Below, in pieces: positions 1 to 6,283 of a stretch of DNA of 7,992 nt. Numbering within the stretch: position 1 is the stretch's first letter; each line of letters begins with the position of its first letter. The DNA comes from an uncultured bacterium (lineage in GTDB: Bacteria > Planctomycetota > Phycisphaerae > Phycisphaerales > SM1A02), in NCBI GenBank assembly GCA_903938205.1, contig CAJACJ010000272.1, forward strand, positions 1 to 7,992. The letters run 5' to 3'. The translations under genes and the position numbers were made by a program. Below the pieces are notes generated by a model. The model ran no database searches. It saw nothing but the letters and a program-made list of their open reading frames with translations, and was not told the DNA's origin.

Positions 1-788
1 CCTTCGCTGGAATGTTTGGACCCATTGCGGCAAGTGTGGTGGGTGCGAATTTTGCGTGGCGCCACGCGTACATTATTGGTGGCGTGATGGGCTTTGTGTT
101 GTTGGCGCTTCGATTTGGAGTGGCGGAAAGCGGAATATATTCGCGCACCGCGTTGCGAACGAAGAGGCGAGGTGACCCACGCATGTTGTTCTTTCCATTG
201 CAGCGCTTAAAGCGCTTTCTGTTTGTGGTGCTACTTGGCACACCCATTTGGTTTGTGGGCGGAATTGTTTTTGTGTTCGCGCCGGAACTGGCGCGTGGCC
301 TTGGATTGAGTGAACCTGTGCGACCACCCACGGTGATTATGTGCGGGTATGCGGGCGCTGCGCTGGGTGATTTACTGAGCAGTTCATTGAGTCAATGGTT
401 GCAAAGCCGCAGGGGAGCGGTGGCGATATTTATTTCCCTGTTGGCATTTTCAATCGCGGGACTTTTGATTTTTGGTGGGCGTAGTTCGTTCGCTTTTTAT
501 TCGTGCACATTCGTCGCTGGAATAGCCACTGGATATTGGGCGGTATTTGTCACCATCGCGGGTGAATCATTTGGCACAAACTTGCGCGCAACCGCCGCCA
601 CCGTTGCGCCCAATTTAGTGCGCGGCGCCGCGGTAATCATGGTAACGGCCTGGGAATTTCTAACCCCTGGAGCGGGCATGATTGGCGCGGCGTCCATGGT
701 TGCGGCCGTGGTGGTTGTGCTTGGTTTGATTGCGGTGTGGCGTCTTCCAGAACCATTCGCGCTTGATTTGGATTACGAGGAAGTGTGA
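1..788 (+). CDS. MFS transporter, C-terminal part (left-truncated)
   Basis: This is the end of a major facilitator superfamily permease; the reading frame is open to the left edge (first full codon at 3), so the ATG at 12 is internal and not the start. About 261 residues are visible. They cover roughly TM5-TM6, where the FAWRHAYIIGG and RFGVAESGIYSR stretches recall the WR...EES/EET region of the metabolite:H+ symporter (ProP-like) group. A basic cytoplasmic loop (RTKRRGDPR) follows, then six more hydrophobic helices. A GESFGTNLRATA-type motif sits between TM10 and TM11, as in many MFS C-terminal halves. The protein ends PEPFALDLDYEEV with a TGA stop. The substrate cannot be told; a solute:cation symporter role is inferred from the family only. 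The gene ends 38 nt before a short ORF and about 100 nt before the channel gene, so cotranscription with them is possible. Confidence 0.85.
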   Translation, partial: FAGMFGPIAASVVGANFAWRHAYIIGGVMGFVLLALRFGVAESGIYSRTALRTKRRGDPRMLFFPLQRLKRFLFVVLLGTPIWFVGGIVFVFAPELARGLGLSEPVRPPTVIMCGYAGAALGDLLSSSLSQWLQSRRGAVAIFISLLAFSIAGLLIFGGRSSFAFYSCTFVAGIATGYWAVFVTIAGESFGTNLRATAATVAPNLVRGAAVIMVTAWEFLTPGAGMIGAASMVAAVVVVLGLIAVWRLPEPFALDLDYEEV

Positions 789-826
789 TTCCTCATAAAG
801 CCATCTCTCCTGAGAAGGATTTGACG

Positions 827-883
827 ATGTTGAATGATTGGCTTTGCAGGTTTCAACAACTCTGCGCTTACAAAGTGATTTGA
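827..883 (+). CDS. putative 18-aa leader ORF (or interrupted channel 5' end)
   Basis: An ATG at 827 is preceded by GAAGGA at 814-819, with 7 nt spacing. This is one of the best ribosome binding sites in the window. The ORF reads MLNDWLCRFQQLCAYKVI and stops at TGA 881-883, 3 nt before the GTG start of the potassium channel and in the same frame (827 and 887 differ by 60). Two readings are possible. It may be a short leader peptide whose translation delivers ribosomes to the SD-poor channel start by termination and reinitiation. Or it may be the true N-terminus of the channel, interrupted by a TGA. The peptide resembles nothing I recognise, and it shows no run of one amino acid such as a classical attenuator leader would have. 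Conservation in relatives would decide. Confidence 0.35.
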   Translation: MLNDWLCRFQQLCAYKVI

Positions 884-886
884 AAT

Positions 887-1747
887 GTGTCGTTGGATCT
901 TAATTCGCTCGCATTTAAAATTGCGTTTGAAAAATTGATTTCATTTGCATTGCCAGGCAATGCCGTCGATACTGCTGATATGACTCACGAATTGCAACCG
1001 CCGACGCAACCAGCCCACAATACCGTTCACAATCGGAAGAATAAAATTGAGGATGTTCTCAATCCCATGCGTTGGCTTCGAAACCGTTGCCTGCCTTTGT
1101 TTATCGCATTAGTGGTACTGCTTTGGGCCTATCCATTTATGGTGACCGAAGACACCCATGCCACGATTTGGGGCCTTGCAGTGTTCACGCTTCTGCCGGC
1201 GATCGGGGTTGTTTCATTGGCGGGAGTAACGGGAATTGTTATTACCTTTGCGGCGTTGAGTATATTTATCTATGGTGCCTACTCAATCAATCACTTGGAA
1301 ATGTCCAACGCTTTAATTGGATGGCCTGGATTATTCGTGGTGATTTATTACGCATATTCCACAATTTTGGTTGGGTTCGCGGTGTTTCGAAAAGAGGCAG
1401 TGCAGCCCGATCGAATCTATGGTGGAATTTCTGTATACCTGCTGATTGGTATTGTGTTTAGTGTCATTCATCATCGCATCAGTGAACAAGACCTTGGGGC
1501 CTATCAATCAACCATGAATGGCGCGTTGCCTACGCAGGCGTTTGCCTGGCATGATTTGCTTTATTTTAGTTTTTCAACACTGACCACGATTGGCTATGGA
1601 GATCTTGTTCCAATGTCTGCCCGCGCGCGCAGCACGGCTTTGCTTGAGGGAATCATTGGGGTTTTGTACCCAGCCATTCTGATCGCAAAGCTTGTGAATT
1701 GGCCAACAGGCAACTCGACTGAAACGAGACCATTGAATTCAAACTAA
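887..1747 (+). CDS. six-TM potassium channel-like protein (Ion_trans_2 pore)
   Basis: This is a 286-residue membrane protein with a K+-channel pore. The signature is TLTTIGYGDLVP at about 231-242, the selectivity filter with the pore helix before it, flanked by the last two helices (about 179-196 and 250-271). Four further hydrophobic segments lie at about 69-86, 94-113, 115-132 and 143-166, so it resembles a 6-TM/1-pore subunit that would work as a tetramer in the inner membrane. I see no Arg-rich S4 voltage sensor, and no cytoplasmic RCK/TrkA-N domain follows: the chain ends about 14 residues after the last helix. The start is uncertain. GTG 887 has no clear SD; ATG 980 (Met32) would remove a non-hydrophobic N-terminal tail and also lacks an SD; ATG 827 upstream has an excellent SD but is cut off by TGA 881. 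K+ flux is inferred from the filter; the gating signal is unknown. Confidence 0.85.
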   Translation: MSLDLNSLAFKIAFEKLISFALPGNAVDTADMTHELQPPTQPAHNTVHNRKNKIEDVLNPMRWLRNRCLPLFIALVVLLWAYPFMVTEDTHATIWGLAVFTLLPAIGVVSLAGVTGIVITFAALSIFIYGAYSINHLEMSNALIGWPGLFVVIYYAYSTILVGFAVFRKEAVQPDRIYGGISVYLLIGIVFSVIHHRISEQDLGAYQSTMNGALPTQAFAWHDLLYFSFSTLTTIGYGDLVPMSARARSTALLEGIIGVLYPAILIAKLVNWPTGNSTETRPLNSN

Positions 1748-1784
1748 TTGATGCAAACTAGATTGAAAGAGATTGGAATTCGAA

Positions 1785-2507
1785 TTAGTCGTTGAAACCC
1801 TGCACGCCGCTCGCACCACCACTGCCATAGGTGAGCATGCCAGAGCCATTCATGAGAAATGGATTCCATGTTGTTGGTACGCCGGCGCCGCCAACTTTTG
1901 AATTTGGGTTGTTGACAAACATGTTGCCAGCATCCACATTCATTGGCGCTGGGTTTCCTGGTCCATACGTGCGTTGCATCATGGAATTGTCTACCGGAGA
2001 TAACTGTGAGGGATTGGTGTACGTTGTTGGCGCGTAGCCTGGTAGGGCATTTCCAATCGCAACGCCATTGCTGTCATAGTGATAGTGATAGTGGACATGA
2101 TTTAAGGTGTCATTTGGCAGCGGGTCGGAACTTACAATGCCGCCTGGATTGTTGTAGCCCACGTTTGCAGGAGTTCCAGTTCCAGGTGGGATTGTCGGCG
2201 CAGCATTTTGATTATTAAGAAATTCACTAGTGGGTACAGATCGGTCTGAATTTTGTTGGTTGGTGCCAGCTTGTCCGTTGACTGGTTGCTGCGTTGGCGC
2301 AATGCGAACTGGCGCGTTTGGATTTTGAGTTGCAACTGCGGGCGCTGAAGGTACTCGCACCGGCGCGGCAGTGGGCTTGACCGCAGTTGTTGGCGGTTGC
2401 GCGCTAGGTGTATTTTGCGCCATGACGGCAAGTGTGGTGCATCCAAAGAAAAGCATTGAAGTGAGGGCAGCGGCCTTGTGAAACGAGTGTGTGAATGGTG
2501 TGTTCAT
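1785..2507 (-). CDS. secreted Pro/Asn/Gly-rich protein with HYHYHY motif, paralog A
   Basis: This gene encodes a 240-residue predicted secreted protein of unknown function, paralogous to the next gene upstream (stop at 2693). The start is set by the match of its first residues (MNTPFTHSFHKA) to the paralog and by AAGGA 6 nt before the ATG. A longer frame open to 2597 is rejected for those reasons. Residues 1-30 form a signal peptide, probably cut after VMA. FFGC inside it looks faintly like a lipobox, but the Cys is Phe in the paralog. Then come a Pro/Ala/Thr-rich stretch (32-72), an Asn/Gln/Gly-rich middle, the alternating motif HVHYHYHYD at 137-145, and a C-terminal block TWNPFLMNGSGMLTYG...GFND (213-240). 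No known domain or enzyme motif is visible. The low-complexity make-up suggests an extended, extracellular or cell-surface role (inference). The alternating His could bind metal. Confidence 0.8.
   Translation of the reverse strand: MNTPFTHSFHKAAALTSMLFFGCTTLAVMAQNTPSAQPPTTAVKPTAAPVRVPSAPAVATQNPNAPVRIAPTQQPVNGQAGTNQQNSDRSVPTSEFLNNQNAAPTIPPGTGTPANVGYNNPGGIVSSDPLPNDTLNHVHYHYHYDSNGVAIGNALPGYAPTTYTNPSQLSPVDNSMMQRTYGPGNPAPMNVDAGNMFVNNPNSKVGGAGVPTTWNPFLMNGSGMLTYGSGGASGVQGFND
2076..2093 (-). repeat. three tandem ATAGTG hexamers coding HYHYHY
   Basis: On the + strand ATAGTG occurs three times head to tail at 2076-2081, 2082-2087 and 2088-2093. Read on the minus strand these encode the His-Tyr alternation of paralog A. 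The equivalent place in paralog B (3020-3037) has two perfect units and one ATAATG. Short tandem repeats of this kind can change unit number by slippage in multiples of two codons, without breaking frame. Confidence 0.75.
2299..2345. repeat. 47-bp near-identical segment shared with 3237-3283
   Basis: This stretch encodes the ATQNPNAPVRIA region of paralog A and matches 3237-3283 in paralog B at 45 of 47 bases by eye (differences at one A/G and one T/A). The two genes are much less alike on either side. The partner copy is described with paralog B. Confidence 0.8.
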
Positions 2508-2530
2508 GTGGATTCCTTTGTATGTGCATG

Positions 2531-2567
2531 GTAGTGGCCGCGGCGTGTGCAAATGATCGTGGGTTAC
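2531..2567 (-). promoter_or_regulatory. conserved leader element of paralog A
   Basis: A 37-base stretch 23 nt upstream of the start codon of paralog A aligns without gaps to 3464-3500, which lies 21 nt upstream of paralog B; 25 of 37 bases agree by eye. The shared core on the coding strand ends in a GCsACTAC-like stretch just before the SD region. The element may hold a promoter, an operator or a 5' UTR structure, or may simply be what remains of the duplicated 5' flank. A -35/-10 pair can be drawn, but its -10 would sit too near the SD to be convincing. Confidence 0.45.
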
Positions 2568-2692
2568 AAAAAGGAGTGAAGGTGAATTGCTTGTCATTGT
2601 CTATGGCGTAATCCATCACCGTAATCAATGAAACTTCCAAAGCAAATTTTGGAGCAACTTAAAATAATCGAGGTTCAAATCCGAATTGATAT

Positions 2693-3442
2693 TTAGTCGT
2701 TGAATCCTTCAATGCCGCCGCCGCCACCGCCGTTATAAGTGAGCATGCCGGATCCATCAGCCATGTATGGATTCCAGGTGGCTGTAATTCCCGTGCCACC
2801 TCCGTTATTCACGCGTGAATTTGGATTGTAATTTTCGTTTTGGTAGGTATACATGCCACCATAATCATTATTGTTTGCGTAGTTGTACTCACTATTTTCA
2901 CCAGAGGACGAGCTCTGCATGTTCGAAGCCTGGGGGGATTGATCGAGAGTGTTTGGATTGACGTATGTTGCTTGCGCGTATCCCGCTGGCGCATTTCCAA
3001 TCGGTTTCCCGGCGCTGTCATAGTGATAGTGATAATGCACTTCGCTTGTCGCATCGCTTTGCATGGTTTGGGAATTCACCATGCCACCAGAATTGTTGTA
3101 GCCCACACCTGCGGGAGTTCCAGTTTGGTTTGTTGGCACTGACTTTTCATTCTTCATAAATTGACTGGTGGGAATAGATTGATTTGTGTTGATTGGATTA
3201 TTGCCAACTTGCCCATTGGCTACCGGCAGCGGTGGAGCAATGCGGACTGGCGCGTTTGGATTTTGAGTAGCAACTGCGGGCGCGGATGTTGTTTGCGTAG
3301 GCGCGGCAGTTGGCTTGACCGCGGTGGTTGGCGGTTGCGTATTGGGCGTGGTTTGCGCCATGCCGGTCAGTGTGGTGAATCCAAAGAAAAGCATAGAAGT
3401 CACTATGGCTTTGTGAAAACATTGTGTAAATGGTGTGTTCAT
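2693..3442 (-). CDS. secreted Pro/Asn/Gly-rich protein with HYHYHY motif, paralog B
   Basis: This is a 249-residue predicted secreted protein and tandem paralog of the following gene (start at 2507), 185 bp away in the same direction. The ATG at 3442 has AAGGA 6 nt upstream, the same spacing as in paralog A. The signal peptide spans residues 1-29 and is probably cut after GMA, before QTTPN. Then come PPTTAVKPTAAP and APAVATQNPNAPVRIAP (37-70, nearly identical to paralog A), a Gly/Asn-rich middle, VHYHYHYDSAGKPIGNAPAGYA (135-156), an Asn/Tyr/Ser-rich insertion absent from A (about 171-207), and the C-terminal block TWNPYMADGSGMLTY, a Gly run, and GFND (222-249). The function is unknown. It is divergent from tkt with a 135-bp spacer. 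The two copies may act together, for example as surface or matrix components; this is inference only. Confidence 0.8.
   Translation of the reverse strand: MNTPFTQCFHKAIVTSMLFFGFTTLTGMAQTTPNTQPPTTAVKPTAAPTQTTSAPAVATQNPNAPVRIAPPLPVANGQVGNNPINTNQSIPTSQFMKNEKSVPTNQTGTPAGVGYNNSGGMVNSQTMQSDATSEVHYHYHYDSAGKPIGNAPAGYAQATYVNPNTLDQSPQASNMQSSSSGENSEYNYANNNDYGGMYTYQNENYNPNSRVNNGGGTGITATWNPYMADGSGMLTYNGGGGGGIEGFND
3237..3283. repeat. 47-bp near-identical segment shared with 2299-2345
   Basis: This is the paralog B copy of the 47-base stretch, encoding the same NPNAPVRIA region in the same orientation. The high DNA identity, including third positions, is local. It suggests recent duplication followed by uneven divergence, or gene conversion. 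Confidence 0.8.
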
Positions 3443-3463
3443 AATTATTCCTTCACTGTAATA

Positions 3464-3500
3464 GTAGTCGCCGTGGGGTGTTCGAAAACGCTTGAGTCAC
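3464..3500 (-). promoter_or_regulatory. conserved leader element of paralog B
   Basis: This is the partner of the 37-base leader element at 2531-2567 (25 of 37 identical, no gaps), at nearly the same distance from its gene's start. It lies in the 135-bp spacer between the divergent genes for paralog B and transketolase, so anything binding here could in principle affect both. No clear sigma-70 promoter was found for either direction. Confidence 0.45.
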
Positions 3501-3577
3501 GAAAATAGATTCAAGATGGAAAAAAATGAGTTCGCCGCTATTCTTGAAAGTCCTCAAACCTTACAAGGAATTTATCC

Positions 3578-5698
3578 ATGACCATCGCCGCAGCAACCAC
3601 CGCATCAGCCACTTTTGCAGGAACTCCTGGCGATGTGCCAATGATTGACGCGCTTGCAATTAACACTATTCGCACTCTTTCAATGGACGCAGTGCAGGCC
3701 GCCAACAGTGGCCATCCTGGAACGCCAATGGCGTTGGCGCCCGTTGGATATGCCCTGTGGCAAAATATTTTAAAGTTTGATCCCGCCGATCCGTTGTGGC
3801 CTAATCGTGATCGCTTTGTGTTGAGCAACGGGCACGCATGTATGTTGATTTACAGTTTGCTGCATTTGTCGCGCACTCAAGAAGTGGACAAGAGTGGAAA
3901 ACTTACGGGTAAACCTGCGGTTCCCATTGAAGCCATCAAGGCGTTTCGACAATTGGACAGTTTGTGACCGGGGCATCCCGAACATGGTTGGACAAGTGGT
4001 TTGGAAACAACAACGGGTCCGCTTGGTCAAGGCTTGGCCAATTCAGTTGGCATGGCGATGGCGGAGAAGTGGTTGGCCGCAACATTCAATCGCCCTGGCT
4101 TTGAGATTTTTAATTTCCGCACATACGCGATTTGTGGTGACGGCTGCATGATGGAAGGCGTGAGCGGCGAAGCTGGCAGTATCGCGGGCCATTTGCAATT
4201 GGATAATTTGGTTTGGATTTACGATAACAATCACATCACCATTGAAGGCAAGACGGATCTTGCGTACAGCGATGATCCAAGCACTCGATATTTGGGATAC
4301 GGCTGGAATGTGTTGCGTGTTGGCGACGCCAATGATTTGGACGCGATTGTGCGCACGCTTGGTGTGGCTGGTCAGACCAAGGGACGACCAACTTTGATTG
4401 TTGTTGACAGCCACATTGGTTTTGGCAGCGAGCGACAAGACACCAGCGCCGCCCATGGCGAGCCGTTGGGCGAGGATTTAATTCGCAAGGCGAAGAAGTT
4501 GTATGGCTGGCCAGAAGACGCGAAGTTTTTGGTGCCAGACGGAGTCATGCAGCGCTTTAGCGATGGCGTTGGCAAGCACGGAAAAGAAGCAAATGCAGCA
4601 TGGAAGACCATGTTTGCGAATTACACCAAGCAATTTCCAGAGCTAGCCGCGCAGTTGCAACAAATGTGGAAACATGAATTGCCCGCAGGTTGGGATTCGG
4701 AAATTCCAGTATTCCCCGCGGACGCGAAAGGCATGGCCAGCCGCATTTCTGGTGGAAAAGTGTTGAACGCAATTGCGAAAAAAGTGCCTTGGATGATTGG
4801 CGGCTCAGCGGATTTAACTCCAAGCACCAAGACCGGCATCGATGGCAATGCGGGAAGTTTTCAGCCGGGAAGTTACGGCGGACGCAATTTACATTTTGGC
4901 ATTCGCGAGCACGCCATGGGCGGAATTTGCAACGGCCTTGCATTAAGTGGTCTGCGACCATTCGGTAGCGGCTTCATGATCTTCACTGATTACATGCGCG
5001 GATCCATGCGCTTGAGCGCGTTCATGGACATGCCGGTGACCTATGTCTTCACGCATGATTCGATTGGCGTTGGCGAAGATGGTCCAACACATCAACCGAT
5101 TGAGCAGTTGCCTGGTTTGCGTGCGGTGCCTGGATTACTTGTGTTCCGTCCAGCCGATGCGAATGAAACCGCTGAGTGTTGGCGCGCTGCCATGAGTCAC
5201 GGTCACGCGACAAGCGTGTTGTCGTTGACGCGCCAAGATTTGCCAACACTTGATCGCACCGTGTATGGCAAGGCCAGTGGTTGCGCCAAGGGTGCGTATG
5301 TGGTGAGCGAAGCCAAGGGTGGCGATGCGCAGGCGATTTTGATCGGCACAGGAAGCGAAGTGAATTTGTGCATTCAAGTGCAGGATTTGCTTGCAAAAGA
5401 AGGCGTTCGCACCAGTGTGGTGAGCATGCCATGTTGGCAATTGTTTGACAAACAAGATCAGGCGTACAGGGATTCCGTGTTACCGCCAAAGATGCGCGTG
5501 CGCATTGCGGTGGAAATGGCAAGTCCGCTTGGTTGGGAGCGTTGGGTTGGGCTTGATGGCGCGATTGTTGGAATGAATTCATTTGGAGCGAGCGCGCCGT
5601 TGAAGCATCTGCTGAAGAAATTTGGTTTTGAACCTGAGCCCGTGGCCGCCGTGGTGCGCGCGACCATCGCCAAAAATGCCGCAGGAGCGGGACGATGA
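3578..5698 (+). CDS. tkt: transketolase with one in-frame TGA at codon 130
   Basis: Transketolase is the thiamine diphosphate (ThDP) enzyme that moves two-carbon ketol units between sugar phosphates in the non-oxidative pentose phosphate pathway (cytosol). ATG 3578 has AAGGA 8 nt upstream. The frame runs to TGA 5696-5698 (706 codons counting the internal TGA), a little longer than the usual ~660 because of an N-terminal extension of about 20 residues. Visible motifs, with E. coli TktA equivalents from memory, are: SGHPGTPM (His46 ~ H26), NGHACML (His86 ~ H66), PGHPE (His133 ~ H100), ThDP/metal motif GDG 187-189 to NN 217-218, AHGEPLG (His293 ~ H261), Arg389, GGSADL (Ser410), catalytic Glu444 in IREHAM, HDSIGVGEDGPTHQP (His493, Asp501, His505) and Arg552. 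All are intact on both sides of the TGA at 3965-3967. Ordinary termination would leave an inactive 129-residue piece. A restart at TTG 4001 (an internal Leu codon with no SD) would lose H26, H66 and H100. It overlaps rpiB by 4 nt. Confidence 0.9.
3965..3967 (+). other. in-frame TGA inside transketolase
   Basis: Codon 130 of tkt is TGA, in the context FRQLDSL-TGA-PGHPEHGWTSG. The aligned residue is Thr in E. coli and yeast transketolase (TPGHPE); I believe Cys occurs in some bacterial homologues, and TGA is one substitution from either Cys codon. The next base is C, and UGAC is known as a weak termination context. A 4-bp hairpin (CGGG, loop GCAT, CCCG at 3969-3980) directly follows, but those bases also encode the conserved PGHP, so it is poor evidence for a recoding element. 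Possible causes are sequencing or assembly error, a recent nonsense mutation, leaky readthrough, or selenocysteine. Confidence 0.9.
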
Positions 5699-6147
5699 AT
5701 ATTGTCATGGCGTCGGATCATGCGGGCTTTGAGTTGAAGGAGTCGCTGAAGAAGTTGGTGGCTTCGCTTGGACATACCGTGACGGATGTTGGCGCGCATG
5801 TATACGACAGCGAAGATGATTACCCAGACTTTGCTGTTGCGTTGAGCAAAGTAATTTTGGCAGGCAAGGCTGACCGCGGAATTTTATTGTGCGGCTCTGG
5901 CATTGGAGCAAGCGTGGCCGCCAACAAGATCAAAGGCATTCGCGCGGGCAACTGCGAGGATTATTATTCGGCGCATCAAGGTGTTGAACACGACGCCATG
6001 AATGTGCTTGTGCTTGGTGGGCGAATTGTTGGCGCGGCGCTTGCGGAGGACATGGTGCGCGGATATTTGGCGGCCAATTTCAGCGGCGAGCCACGCCACA
6101 TGCGTCGATTAAATAAAGTGAAAGCCATCGAACAAGGAACGCTGTAA
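5695..6147 (+). CDS. rpiB: ribose-5-phosphate isomerase B
   Basis: This 150-residue enzyme of the RpiB/LacAB family interconverts ribulose 5-phosphate and ribose 5-phosphate, the isomerase step that feeds transketolase. The start overlaps the tkt stop as ATGA (5695-5698) and has its own AGGAG at 5683-5687, 7 nt upstream. Family motifs are the N-terminal MASDHAGFELK (Asp8, His9), GILLCGSGIGASVAANK (61-78) with the catalytic Cys66 in the CGSGIG phosphate loop, GIRAG, YYSAHQGVEHDAMNVLVLGGRIVG (91-113) with His94 and Asn103, and the basic C-terminal end EPRHMRRLNKV. The length is normal for the family. The tight overlap means tkt and rpiB are one transcription unit with likely translational coupling, so a true stop at tkt codon 130 would be expected to reduce RpiB too. 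It ends with TAA; no convincing terminator follows. Confidence 0.95.
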   Translation: MNIVMASDHAGFELKESLKKLVASLGHTVTDVGAHVYDSEDDYPDFAVALSKVILAGKADRGILLCGSGIGASVAANKIKGIRAGNCEDYYSAHQGVEHDAMNVLVLGGRIVGAALAEDMVRGYLAANFSGEPRHMRRLNKVKAIEQGTL

Positions 6148-6283
6148 GGCGAACTTGCCACTGGTCCACTTGGCTTAAGTCAGGATGTATGTTTGGATGC
6201 GCGTCTGCGCACTCGGGTATCTTTGATTAGCATTCTTGTGCGGCATTTGTCCGCTTAATTTGTCCACTTCATAGGAGATTCAC

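Noticed and set aside
2508..2597. Extension of secreted paralog A to a start at 2597 (270 residues)
   Set aside because: The paralog begins at the equivalent of 2507, there is AAGGA just before that ATG, and the extension would put 30 non-signal residues ahead of the signal peptide and run through the conserved leader element.
2630..2660. AT-rich inverted repeat (CCAAA ... TTTGG) downstream of paralog B as a terminator
   Set aside because: The stem has about 6 bp, is mostly A-T, and has no proper T run on the minus strand.
3969..3980. CGGG-GCAT-CCCG hairpin after the tkt TGA as a SECIS element
   Set aside because: It is only 4 bp, starts immediately at the stop, and its bases are dictated by the conserved PGHP codons; it does not resemble the larger bacterial SECIS with a G-containing apical loop further downstream.
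4001..5698. Independent 565-residue transketolase starting at TTG 4001
   Set aside because: The TTG is the Leu of the conserved GLETTTGPLGQG stretch, has no SD, and the upstream 129 codons in the same frame are plainly the transketolase N-terminus. It is one gene broken by a TGA.
5049..5708. 219-residue ORF antisense to transketolase, and other antisense frames across tkt, rpiB and the FKBP gene
   Set aside because: They mirror well-conserved genes on the + strand, have no recognisable motifs, and arise from codon bias on the sense strand.
6198..6254. Small hairpins between rpiB and the FKBP gene (TGCGC-GTCT-GCGCA at 6198-6211; GCGG-CATTTGT-CCGC at 6240-6254) as terminator or riboswitch
   Set aside because: Stems are only 4-5 bp, with no T tract and no recognisable riboswitch core; stems this short are expected by chance. 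The 136-bp gap shows no clear promoter either, beyond the AGGAG SD.
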